Source: Bacillus sp. sid0103
GTDB taxonomy: Bacteria; Bacillota; Bacilli; Bacillales_B; DSM-18226
Direction of reading: 5' to 3'
Assembly: GCF_019219025.1 (NCBI RefSeq)
Contig: NZ_JAHUWN010000060.1
Span: 1-9,366, forward strand
Length of the DNA: 9,366 bases
Each line of letters opens with the position of its first letter. Within the stretch, counting starts at the first letter, position 1. The notes below the pieces were generated by a model. It saw nothing but the letters and a program-made list of their open reading frames with translations. It did no database searches and was not told the origin of the DNA. Shown in pieces: positions 1 through 5,096 of the stretch. Position numbers and translations under genes: made by a program.

Positions 1-50
1 TCGTCGGGCTCATAACCCGAAGGTCGCAGGTTCAAATCCTGTCCCCGCAA
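1..50 (+). tRNA. tRNA-fMet (CAT), 5' part cut off by window edge
   Basis: Only the anticodon arm, T arm and 3' acceptor strand are present. Anticodon CAT is at 11-13. The three G-C pairs of the anticodon stem (GGG before and CCC after the loop) are the mark of the initiator tRNA rather than the elongator. The T loop TTCAAAT follows. The 3' strand ends at the discriminator with no encoded CCA. It is the first visible member of the tRNA operon. Confidence 0.9.
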
Positions 51-52
51 TT

Positions 53-126
53 GGTCTGGTAGTTCAGTTGGTTAGAATGCCTGCCTGTCACGCAGGAGGT
101 CGCGGGTTCGAGTCCCGTCCAGACCG
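53..126 (+). tRNA. tRNA-Asp (GTC)
   Basis: Complete cloverleaf. The acceptor strand GGTCTGG pairs with CCAGACC. Anticodon GTC is at 87-89 in a CCTGC/GCAGG stem, and the T arm has loop TTCGAGT. No CCA is encoded. It lies 2 bp after tRNA-fMet, clearly in the same transcript. Confidence 0.95.
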
Positions 127-131
127 TTGTT

Positions 132-207
132 GGCTCAGTAGCTCAGTCGGTAGAGCAAAGGACTGAAAATCCTTGTGTCGGCGGTTCGATTCCGTCCTGA
201 GCCACCA
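132..207 (+). tRNA. tRNA-Phe (GAA), CCA encoded
   Basis: Complete cloverleaf with acceptor GGCTCAG/CTGAGCC and anticodon GAA at 165-167. The genomic 3' CCA is at 205-207. In the related Bacillus tRNA order a tRNA-Thr usually follows Phe; the 46 bp before the next tRNA hold none. Confidence 0.95.
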
Positions 208-253
208 TTAGTTTTTTTAGCAGCACCAGATGATGGCAATCTGAATATTATGT

Positions 254-338
254 GGAGGGGTAGCGAAGTGGCTAAACGCGGCGGACTGTAAATCCGCTCC
301 CTCCGGGTTCGGCGGTTCGAATCCGTCCCCCTCCACCA
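254..338 (+). tRNA. tRNA-Tyr (GTA), CCA encoded
   Basis: Class II tRNA with a long variable arm. Acceptor GGAGGGG pairs with CCCCTCC. Anticodon GTA is at 288-290 and CCA is encoded at 336-338. Confidence 0.95.
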
Positions 339-343
339 TTTAT

Positions 344-417
344 AGGGGTATAGTTTAAAGGTAGAACGAAGGTCTCCAAAACCTTTGGTGTGGGTTCAAT
401 TCCTACTACCCCTGCCA
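344..417 (+). tRNA. tRNA-Trp (CCA anticodon), CCA end encoded
   Basis: Acceptor AGGGGTA pairs with TACCCCT, discriminator G, then an encoded CCA tail. Anticodon CCA is at 376-378. It follows tRNA-Tyr by 5 bp. Confidence 0.94.
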
Positions 418-427
418 ATTATATTGT

Positions 428-504
428 GGCGATTGTGGCGAAGTGGTTAACGCACCTGATTGTGGTTCAGGCATTCGTGGGTTCGATTCCCATCAGTCGC
501 CCCA
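428..504 (+). tRNA. tRNA-His (GTG), CCA encoded
   Basis: Anticodon GTG at 462-464. The extra 5' G (-1) that histidyl-tRNA synthetase needs is at 428 and pairs with C73 at 501. CCA is encoded at 502-504. The sequence is close to the Bacillus tRNA-His that I know. Confidence 0.94.
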
Positions 505-532
505 TAATATATTTATCATTAACTAAAAACGT

Positions 533-607
533 TGGGCTATAGCCAAGCGGTAAGGCATCGCACTTTGACTGCGACATGCGTTGGTTCAAATCCAGCTAGC
601 CCAGCCA
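533..607 (+). tRNA. tRNA-Gln (TTG), CCA encoded
   Basis: Acceptor TGGGCTA pairs with TAGCCCA, discriminator G, encoded CCA. Anticodon TTG is at 565-567 with the expected CTTTGAC loop. Confidence 0.94.
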
Positions 608-611
608 ATTT

Positions 612-686
612 GCGGAAGTAGTTCAGTGGTAGAACACCACCTTGCCAAGGTGGGGGTCGCGGGTTCGAATCCCGTCTTCCGCTCCA
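612..686 (+). tRNA. tRNA-Gly (GCC), CCA encoded
   Basis: Acceptor GCGGAAG pairs with CTTCCGC, discriminator T, encoded CCA. Anticodon GCC is at 644-646 in an ACCTT/AAGGT stem. Confidence 0.95.
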
Positions 687-694
687 ATATATAT

Positions 695-768
<74 letters not shown>

Positions 769-812
769 TAAAACATTTGCTAAGTATGGATAATAACAGG
801 TAATTAGATTTC

Positions 813-898
813 GCCGGGGTGGCGGAACTGGCAGACGCACAGGACTTAAAATCCTGCGGTAGGTGACTACCGTACCGGTTCGATTCCGGTCCTCGGCA
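813..898 (+). tRNA. tRNA-Leu (TAA)
   Basis: Class II tRNA with a long variable arm. Acceptor GCCGGGG pairs with the strand ending CTCGGC, discriminator A, no encoded CCA. Anticodon TAA is at 847-849. Confidence 0.94.
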
Positions 899-925
899 TT
901 GCTTCATCAAAACATTTTAATACGC

Positions 926-1007
926 GCCGGTGTGGCGGAATTGGCAGACGCGCACGACTCAAAATCGTGTTCCTTCTGGAGTGTCGGTTCGACCCCGACC
1001 ACCGGTA
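926..1007 (+). tRNA. tRNA-Leu (CAA), last tRNA of the operon and likely integration site
   Basis: Class II tRNA. Acceptor GCCGGTG pairs with CACCGGT through one terminal G-T pair; discriminator A, no encoded CCA. Anticodon CAA is at 960-962 in a CACGA/TCGTG stem. It is the last gene before a tyrosine-recombinase gene in the same orientation. That layout is typical of elements integrated into the 3' part of a tRNA gene (ICEBs1, for example, uses a tRNA-Leu gene). No second copy of its 3' end is present in the window, so the integration role is inferred. Confidence 0.92.
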
Positions 1008-1025
1008 TCAAAAAACGTTGAAATG

Positions 1026-1061
1026 ACGACGATCTACACGAGATGTAGGTCGTCGTTTTTT
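1026..1061 (+). terminator. Intrinsic terminator of the tRNA operon
   Basis: A 13-bp stem pairs 1026-1038 (ACGACGATCTACA) with 1044-1056 (TGTAGGTCGTCGT), with one T-G wobble and a 5-nt loop. A run of six T follows. It lies 18 bp after the last tRNA. Confidence 0.93.
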
Positions 1062-1072
1062 CGTCTATGCAC

Positions 1073-1113
1073 ACGATTCGAGCAGCGAAAATCGTACGCG
1101 GTGAATCGTACGC
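1073..1113. repeat. Short direct and inverted repeats between tRNA-Leu and the integrase gene
   Basis: AATCGTACGC occurs at 1090-1099 and again at 1104-1113, a 14-bp period. ACGATTC at 1073-1079 is the exact inverse of GAATCGT at 1103-1109. Arrays like this beside an att site often serve as arm-type integrase or excisionase sites. That role is inference; the repeats are seen directly. Confidence 0.5.
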
Positions 1114-1149
1114 AATGGGAGCGAATAATTCAGCAATGGAGGAGTTATT

Positions 1150-2145
1150 TTGACCCGCACTAGACGAACAAATGCACTTTCTACAGAGGATTTAACGAAG
1201 CTACGCGGTAGTTTACGGTCCGATTATCTCGACTTTAATGATGCGCTAGAGCTCTTTATCAAAGACGGAGAGATTCGAAATCTGCGCGAGCATACCATTA
1301 AATATTATCGGAATGAATTAACGACATTTCAAAAGTTACTCGTCGAACAGTCCGTGACGACTTATCCTGGCGAAATAACTAAGGACATCATTAACGATAA
1401 TGTGATCCGTTATTTACGCGTTGAAAAAGGACTGAAAACAACGTCAATTAATACTAGACTACGTGCGATTCGGGCGTTCTTTAACTTCTTGTATAAAGAC
1501 CGGTATATTCCGCAGAATCCCGTAGAGAATCTTAGTTTAATACGTGATCGTAAGGCCATTATTGCGACGTTTACGGTAAAGCAAATAACCGATATACTGA
1601 GCCGGCCAGACTTAAAGACTTTCGTTGGTGTGCGCGATTATTCGCTTATGCTATTGCTACTCGAAACTGGCGTCCGTGTTAACGAGCTTATAGGCGTCAA
1701 AGTAAGCGACATTAACTGGGAAGAGTCGAAGGTACTAATCCGCAATACTAAAGGCTATTTACAGCGATACGTGCCGTTATCAGCTACGATGAAAGACCAG
1801 TTAAGACGATACCTGGCAATCCGTGGCAATGTGGTCGATTGTGATGCGTTGTTTATTACGATTGATGACACACCGCTTACTAAGCGCCAGATCCAGTCGC
1901 GTATAAGTGTCTACGGTAAAGAGGCGGGTATTGAGGGCGTACGATGCAGTCCGCATACATTCCGACATACGTTTGCTAAGCTAAGCGTAAAGAATGGCGC
2001 AGGCATCTTCGAGCTTCAGCAGATACTCGGCCATACTACGTTTGATATGGTGCGGACATACGTTAACTTATTCGCTGAGGACGTAAAGGAACAGCACCGT
2101 AAGTTTTCACCGCTGAATAACTTAAAGCAACGGAAAGATTATTAA
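1150..2145 (+). CDS. Tyrosine site-specific recombinase (integrase), 331 aa
   Basis: Cuts and rejoins DNA through a 3'-phosphotyrosine intermediate to integrate or excise an element. The N-terminal half has a SAM-like core-binding domain (about residues 25-125), with the typical turn leading to 'PQNPVENL'. The catalytic domain carries the complete active-site set: R176 (TGVRVNEL), K201 (NTKG), H269 and R272 (PHTFRHTF), H295 (LGHTT) and the nucleophile Y304 (VRTYVN). The length is normal for XerC/D-type and ICE/phage integrases, so the enzyme looks intact. The start is TTG at 1150, chosen because GGAGGAG at 1138-1144 sits 5 nt before it. It is transcribed in the same direction as the tRNA operon but separated by that operon's terminator, and it has its own terminator at 2152-2182. 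Its position behind tRNA-Leu suggests it acts there. The family is certain; its DNA target is inferred. Confidence 0.96.
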   Translation: MTRTRRTNALSTEDLTKLRGSLRSDYLDFNDALELFIKDGEIRNLREHTIKYYRNELTTFQKLLVEQSVTTYPGEITKDIINDNVIRYLRVEKGLKTTSINTRLRAIRAFFNFLYKDRYIPQNPVENLSLIRDRKAIIATFTVKQITDILSRPDLKTFVGVRDYSLMLLLLETGVRVNELIGVKVSDINWEESKVLIRNTKGYLQRYVPLSATMKDQLRRYLAIRGNVVDCDALFITIDDTPLTKRQIQSRISVYGKEAGIEGVRCSPHTFRHTFAKLSVKNGAGIFELQQILGHTTFDMVRTYVNLFAEDVKEQHRKFSPLNNLKQRKDY

Positions 2146-2151
2146 TGTATT

Positions 2152-2182
2152 GGCGTCACCTTAACGGGTGGCGTTTATTTTT
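2152..2182 (+). terminator. Intrinsic terminator after the integrase gene
   Basis: CGTCACC (2154-2160) pairs with GGTGGCG (2167-2173), with one T-G wobble and a 6-nt loop. The T-rich stretch TTTATTTTT follows. It starts 6 bp after the integrase stop. Confidence 0.85.
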
Positions 2183-2235
2183 ATGTGCATACAGAACGTT
2201 TGTTCGTGTTTAATAAGAACGAGGAGATGATCGTA

Positions 2236-2574
2236 ATGACGATAAGAGATCGCGGAAAGATTAAATGGAATGCAGCGTCGTTTATGCCGGAAGTCTTCAA
2301 AATGCAGCGCGAGATGTTTAAGGACGATGAGCGCCAGGCAAGGCCGCTATTAAGCGAATTCGATACGGAAGAGTTTGACCAGCGGATAGCCTACGCAATG
2401 GCGTATAAGCTAACGGTGAGGCTTACAGTATGGGATGACGGCTTTACTTCGGAGATGAACGGACATATACACCGCGTTGATCCAATTACGCATGAGTTAC
2501 GTGTTGAGGTGAAGCCTGGCGAATATGAGCGCGTGGCCTTCGAAGATGTGTGCGCTGTGACTGTCGTAGATTAG
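2236..2574 (+). CDS. YolD-like protein, 112 aa
   Basis: The signature runs from 'DRGKIKWNAASFMPE' at the N-terminus through 'AYKLTVRLTVWDDGF' to the terminal beta-rich 'FEDVCAVTVVD'. This is the layout of the YolD-like family (small Bacillales proteins named after the SPbeta YolD, often found beside Y-family polymerases of the UvrX/YqjW type). No polymerase gene is next to it here. The biochemical role of the family is not established. A longer reading from a GTG at 2185 exists, but the ATG at 2236 is preferred: GAGGAG (2221-2226) lies 9 nt before it, and the homology starts just after it. An ATG at 2227 abuts the same ribosome site and is unlikely. It is a single-gene unit between two terminators (2152-2182 and 2583-2608). 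Confidence 0.87.
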   Translation: MTIRDRGKIKWNAASFMPEVFKMQREMFKDDERQARPLLSEFDTEEFDQRIAYAMAYKLTVRLTVWDDGFTSEMNGHIHRVDPITHELRVEVKPGEYERVAFEDVCAVTVVD

Positions 2575-2582
2575 AATTAAAA

Positions 2583-2608
2583 AAAAGCGCCATTTAGACG
2601 CTTTTCTT
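2583..2608 (+). terminator. Intrinsic terminator after the YolD-like gene
   Basis: AAAAGCG (2583-2589) pairs with CGCTTTT (2599-2605), with a 9-nt loop and further T residues. The A-rich 5' arm means it could also act in the opposite direction. Confidence 0.8.
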
Positions 2609-2645
2609 TGTAAGTGAAAACTATTTAAAGGAGATACGTTATATT

Positions 2646-2696
2646 ATGAAGGGTTGTCTTTATATGCCATGGACAACCGTGGAGTTTTATAATTAA
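2646..2696 (+). CDS. Possible 16-aa leader peptide
   Basis: ATG at 2646 opens a 16-codon frame, MKGCLYMPWTTVEFYN, ending in TAA. AAAGGAG (2627-2633) precedes it, but the 12-nt spacing is longer than ideal. A perfect 7-bp hairpin, GGTTGTC (2652-2658) with GACAACC (2672-2678), lies inside the frame. Translation would disrupt that hairpin, which is the layout of an attenuation leader. No known family is recognised. It may be chance, since it opens a long non-coding stretch. Confidence 0.3.
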   Translation: MKGCLYMPWTTVEFYN

Positions 2697-3336
2697 ATTC
2701 GTCGTTCGCTTTATTACATCATTACTCTAACGTATTAACGCATTACATAATAGAAGAAACTCGGTGTTTCGGGATATGTGCGGGTAATGTGGCGTAAGGC
2801 TAACGGATACGTACGGGGGTATATGGATGGCATGCGGCAGTCCAAAAGTTTACATTTCCGCAATATCAGTAGCAAGAAGCGCCTGGGACGGAGAGCCTTC
2901 CGGAACTCACGGGGTTAGCTAAACGTAGGCCGATCGCGCAGCTTTCCGTAATATGAACCTTCATTCATTATACATAAACGCTGGGAAATAACGGAGCTAC
3001 TGGCGAGGCAAAGGGCGTAGGTATGCGGATGTATAAGATATTGCATAACGGATAATATTTCGTAGTAAACAAACGTTGGTATGACGCGGTTTGTATATCG
3101 ACATTATTACAACGTATTCATCTTTTACGTAATAATCGTGAATATTGTATTCATCGTTATACAAACGTTAATAATTACGGTTTACATATCCGATAATTCC
3201 GAGTGAAATAGTCGGATTCCCCAAGCCCGGTCGAAAAAAGCTGGGGTTTAGGCGTTTTCAACCCGCGTGCAATTTTTCGAAATCAGGTAGTTAAACTCGA
3301 AGGAAGCACGGAGCCATTTGTCGAAGTATTAAAGAC
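2697..3336 (+). ncRNA. Candidate large structured RNA or long leader upstream of the MazF-like gene
   Basis: About 640 bp with no convincing gene on either strand, rich in possible helices. Seen directly: GGCTAAC (2798-2804) with GTTAGCT (2914-2920); TGCGG (2833-2837) with CCGCA (2858-2862); ATTATTAC (3103-3110) with GTAATAAT (3129-3136); TGAATA with TATTCA around a 3-nt loop (3139-3153); ATCCGA (3188-3193) with TCGGAT (3212-3217). Near the 3' end, CCCCAAGC (3219-3226) can pair with GCTGGGG (3240-3246), while GGGTT (3244-3248) can pair with AACCC (3260-3264). The last two helices share bases and exclude each other, as in an attenuator. The base texture of 2750-3060 is purine- and G-rich, unlike ordinary spacer. 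I do not recognise a known RNA family. It could be a free RNA, a 5' leader of mazF, a cis-acting replication or transfer site, or decayed DNA. Confidence 0.35.
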
Positions 3337-3355
3337 GAAGGAGTGTGCGATATGA
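3212..3355 (+). pseudogene. Start-less open frame ending inside the mazF start (possible antitoxin relic)
   Basis: The frame after the TAG at 3209-3211 stays open for 47 codons. It ends in a TGA (3353-3355) that overlaps the mazF ATG as ATGA, the classic coupling seen in toxin-antitoxin operons. The last residues read 'QVVKLEGSTEPFVEVLK' and then 'TKECAI'. It contains no ATG, GTG or TTG codon, so it cannot be translated by usual rules. It may be the 3' remnant of an upstream partner gene, or chance. It shows no clear similarity to MazE. Confidence 0.25.
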
Positions 3356-3771
3356 AACAAGTAATAAAACGAGGCGAAATATTTTGGGCGAAACTATCTC
3401 CGGTAGTAGGTTCGGAGCAAGGTGGGTTACGACCGGTTTTAATATTGCAGAACGATATTGGTAACAAATTTTCACCGACAGTCTTAGCTACAGTTTTAAC
3501 GAAACAACAAAAGAAACGGCTGCCTACGCATGTATTTCTGGACAAACGAAAGTATAAATTAACGGAAGATTCGTGGGTGCTGTTAGAACAAATTCGGACG
3601 CTTGATAAATGGCGGATTCAAGCTAAAATTTCGAGACTCGACGACAAAAAATTAGACGAAGTAGACACTGCGTTAAAAATTAGTCTCGGAATTAAAGAAG
3701 ACTTATATAAATACTACCGCCACATTGTAACCGGTGAAATAGTAAGGATTAAAGCGAAGGACATCCGTTAG
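3352..3771 (+). CDS. MazF/EndoA-family (PemK-like) endoribonuclease toxin, 139 aa
   Basis: A sequence-specific mRNA interferase, cytoplasmic. The resemblance to Bacillus EndoA (NdoA) is strong: 'RGEIFWAKLSPVVGSEQGG', then 'RPVLILQNDIGNKFSPT', 'LPTHVFLD' and 'LLEQIRTLDKWRI'. The two catalytic residues known for the family are kept as R27 and T50. The start is ATG 3352, because AAGGAG (3338-3343) lies 8 nt before it; a GTG at 3343 overlaps that ribosome site and is rejected. EndoA is about 116 aa, so this protein has an extra C-terminal tail of roughly 22 residues ending 'IVRIKAKDIR'. No MazE-like antitoxin gene lies directly upstream or downstream, which is unusual for the family. A start-less open frame overlaps its start codon, and a long structured region precedes it. 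Terminator 3761-3782 overlaps its stop codon. Family assignment is very secure; toxicity and partner are unknown. Confidence 0.95.
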   Translation: MKQVIKRGEIFWAKLSPVVGSEQGGLRPVLILQNDIGNKFSPTVLATVLTKQQKKRLPTHVFLDKRKYKLTEDSWVLLEQIRTLDKWRIQAKISRLDDKKLDEVDTALKISLGIKEDLYKYYRHIVTGEIVRIKAKDIR

Positions 3772-3782
3772 GGTGTTTTTTT
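3761..3782 (+). terminator. Intrinsic terminator overlapping the mazF stop codon
   Basis: ACATCC (3761-3766) pairs with GGGTGT (3771-3776) with one T-G wobble and a GTTA loop. A run of T follows. The stop codon TAG (3769-3771) lies in the loop and stem. Confidence 0.8.
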
Positions 3783-3789
3783 ATTCGGG

Positions 3790-3978
3790 TTACAACTCGA
3801 TATCCTTAGCCTTCACGTCATTCTCATCGATATATTCCACAACGCCAAGCAATCGCTTAATAGCGTACTCTTTTCCCGCACTTTGATCCGCAATTAATTC
3901 GCCAGCAAGGTCGAGGAGCTGCGTTTTAATTCGGCTAATCGTTAGCTTCGCCTCTAACACGTCATTCAATCCGATCAC
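3790..3978 (-). CDS. Small protein of unknown function, up to 62 aa
   Basis: I do not recognise a family. The protein is helical and charged ('LEAKLTISRIKTQLLDLAGE', then 'AIKRLLGVVEYIDENDV'), with no membrane segment, cysteine pair or DNA-binding signature. It is too short to name. The longest frame begins with GTG at 3978, but the purine-rich AGAAAGAG abuts it with no spacer. A TTG four codons in (3969) would have better spacing, so the start is uncertain. It converges on mazF with only 18 bp between the stops. A CGGTCATACCG site lies 63 bp upstream. It might be an accessory regulator of the element. Confidence 0.55.
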   Translation of the reverse strand: MIGLNDVLEAKLTISRIKTQLLDLAGELIADQSAGKEYAIKRLLGVVEYIDENDVKAKDIEL

Positions 3979-4040
3979 TCTTTCTATTAAGCCTATATAA
4001 ATATATTAGTTATTGTTACCGAAAACGTACATATTAACGA

Positions 4041-4052
4041 CCGGTCATACCG
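4041..4052. promoter_or_regulatory. CGGTCATACCG site A
   Basis: CCGGTCATACCG. CGGT and ACCG are inverted arms around CAT, an operator-like dyad. It lies upstream of the small leftward gene (3790-3978). The 9-bp core GGTCATACC is identical at four places between 4043 and 4694. Confidence 0.6.
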
Positions 4053-4086
4053 CCTCTATTTTGACGGCAATAGTCCGCCCAAGGAC

Positions 4087-4108
4087 GCTGACTCGCTCTT
4101 AAGTCAGC
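4087..4108. repeat. Perfect 7-bp hairpin between sites A and B
   Basis: GCTGACT (4087-4093) and AGTCAGC (4102-4108) are exact inverse copies around an 8-nt loop, in the middle of the 91-bp spacer between sites A and B. No T run follows on either strand, so an intrinsic terminator is unlikely. Role unknown. Confidence 0.5.
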
Positions 4109-4143
4109 TTATGCGAAAGATTTCGAAATAATGCAGGTCCAGG

Positions 4144-4156
4144 GCGGTCATACCGG
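4144..4156. promoter_or_regulatory. CGGTCATACCG site B
   Basis: GCGGTCATACCGG, ending 1 bp before the stop codon of the XRE regulator gene (complement of 4158-4160). Same orientation as site A, 103 bp away core to core. Confidence 0.6.
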
Positions 4157-4157
4157 T

Positions 4158-4364
4158 TCATTCGTCAACTTTTTTTCTTTCGTACAGCTCCTCGACACCC
4201 ACGCCTAGCAAGTCCGCTAATATGTACGCCTTATCCATCGGTATTAAACTCCGCCCAGTTTCATAATTGCGGAGCTGTTTTACCGTTATTTCTAATTTAT
4301 CTGCAACGAACGCTTTTTTGTATCCGCTTTTTTGAATTAGGTCCTCTATGCGGCTTATCAACAT
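4158..4364 (-). CDS. XRE-family helix-turn-helix regulator, 68 aa
   Basis: A Cro/CI-type HTH fills almost the whole protein: 'SGYKKAFVADKLEITVKQL' is helix-turn-helix core, 'RNYETGRSLIPMDKAYILAD' contains recognition and support helices, and 'LLGVGVEELYERKK' is the usual XRE C-terminal helix. It has no extra sensing domain. The start is ATG 4364, because AGGTGA lies 5 nt before it on the minus strand; a GTG three codons upstream (4373) overlaps this site. It is divergent from the RHH gene at 4505 across a 140-bp spacer that holds site C, and site B sits at its 3' end. It is therefore a likely repressor of the divergent region and of itself. DNA binding is well supported; target and signal are inferred. 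Confidence 0.88.
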   Translation of the reverse strand: MLISRIEDLIQKSGYKKAFVADKLEITVKQLRNYETGRSLIPMDKAYILADLLGVGVEELYERKKVDE

Positions 4365-4460
4365 TAGCATCACCTATATTCATTTTATATTTTTTCGGCG
4401 TGATTCATATAGGAAATTTAAGTGGTGAAAAAGGAAAATTTTTGTTCACTTTTAGTATTA

Positions 4461-4471
4461 CCGGTCATACC
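4461..4471. promoter_or_regulatory. CGGTCATACCG site C, in the divergent xre/RHH intergenic region
   Basis: CCGGTCATACC lies just before TATAGT (4473-4478), a possible -10 box for the rightward RHH gene, with TTTAGT (4451-4456) 16 nt upstream as a weak -35. A protein bound here would cover the promoter spacer. This is the best-placed candidate operator of the set. Confidence 0.55.
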
Positions 4472-4504
4472 ATATAGTAATCAACCGAAAGGAGGGGCGA
4501 TGAA

Positions 4505-4738
4505 GTGAGTAAAAATAAGGTTATCAAGTCGGTGTCATTCAACGTCACCAACGAAGAGGATAGACGGTATTTAGAACGCATCCAGGACGTCAATTTCAGC
4601 GGATATGTTAAGCGTCTGATCGAGAAGGACATTCGGCAGCGGAAGGTAATTAAGTCCGACAGAGCAACCGTTCAAGCGCCGGTAGGTCATACCGCAATAA
4701 TGACCAAAGGGACGCCGTTAGTATTGAAAACGGAATAG
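4505..4738 (+). CDS. Ribbon-helix-helix-like small DNA-binding protein, 77 aa
   Basis: The N-terminal 45 residues fit a ribbon-helix-helix fold: a short strand 'VIKSVSFNVT', helix A 'NEEDRRYLERIQD', the turn 'VNFSGY' and helix B 'VKRLIEKDIRQR'. The 'FSGYVKRLI' type of turn is common in small plasmid-encoded Bacillus proteins. The rest (from about residue 50) is a polar tail. Such proteins act as dimers on repeated operators in plasmid copy control or partition. The start is GTG 4505, because AAAGGAGGG (4488-4496) is 8 nt upstream; an ATG at 4500 hits a stop after two codons. Site D lies inside its 3' coding part. It probably leads the rightward cluster with the next two genes. Function is inferred. 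Confidence 0.75.
   Translation: MSKNKVIKSVSFNVTNEEDRRYLERIQDVNFSGYVKRLIEKDIRQRKVIKSDRATVQAPVGHTAIMTKGTPLVLKTE
4684..4695. promoter_or_regulatory. GGTCATACCG site D, inside the RHH gene
   Basis: The core GGTCATACCG is at 4686-4695. CCGGTA directly before it partly restores the left arm. It lies in codons for 'VGHTAI' near the 3' end of the RHH gene, so it is under coding constraint as well. It has the same orientation as sites A to C. Confidence 0.45.
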
Positions 4739-4766
4739 CCTCTTCCCTTGCGGCCATTTCGTAACT

Positions 4767-4790
4767 GTGTAACACGGTTGACGTTGTCAA
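4767..4790. promoter_or_regulatory. Palindromes between the two RHH genes
   Basis: GTGT-A-ACAC (4767-4775) and TTGAC-GTT-GTCAA (4778-4790) are adjacent short perfect palindromes in the 85-bp spacer. TTGACG could be a -35 box, but no good -10 follows. They may be operators for the second RHH protein. Confidence 0.35.
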
Positions 4791-4823
4791 TTGTCACGAC
4801 GTTTTCAAAAGGGAGGTAACGGA

Positions 4824-5096
4824 ATGATAGAAGGAAAGGGCTTAGGCGGAAAGAAAATTCACCGAGTCAACGTCTCGATAACGAACAAACAAGCGTTCAA
4901 GCTGAATCGACTGGCGACGGCCTGTAACATGAAGCCGACGACACTGGCCGGACTGCTAATCGAAAAAGGGCTTAACGATGCCGTGCTTGTCTCTGAGTTG
5001 CAGCGCGAGCATTGCACGCAGTCGGCCTACCGCGTAGTTGTCATCAATAATAACGGCGAGTTGAATTTCGTATTGAGCGGAAGGGAGGACGTTTAA
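4824..5096 (+). CDS. Second ribbon-helix-helix-like small protein, 90 aa
   Basis: Residues 11-52 fit an RHH fold: strand 'KIHRVNVSIT', helix A 'NKQAFKLNRLATACN', turn 'MKPTTLAG' and helix B 'LLIEKGLNDAV'. An alternating C-terminal strand 'YRVVVINNNGELNFVLSG' follows and could be a small partner- or ligand-binding part. The start is ATG 4824, because GGGAGGT (4811-4817) is 6 nt upstream; a TTG at 4791 precedes this ribosome site and is rejected. Its stop overlaps the start of the next gene by one base (TAATG), so the two are translationally coupled. Likely role: element-encoded DNA-binding regulator or partition-type protein. Target unknown. Confidence 0.72.
   Translation: MIEGKGLGGKKIHRVNVSITNKQAFKLNRLATACNMKPTTLAGLLIEKGLNDAVLVSELQREHCTQSAYRVVVINNNGELNFVLSGREDV

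Noticed and set aside
930..1163. Rightward 77-codon frame starting in tRNA-Leu(CAA)
   Set aside because: Its first half is the tRNA and the operon terminator read as protein. It has no ribosome site and overlaps the integrase start region.
2697..3336. CRISPR array or tandem ToxI-like repeats upstream of mazF
   Set aside because: No regularly spaced identical repeats are present, only scattered inverted segments and short similar words.
3291..3545. Leftward 84-codon frame antisense to mazF
   Set aside because: It overlaps the strongly supported MazF coding frame and has no family resemblance.
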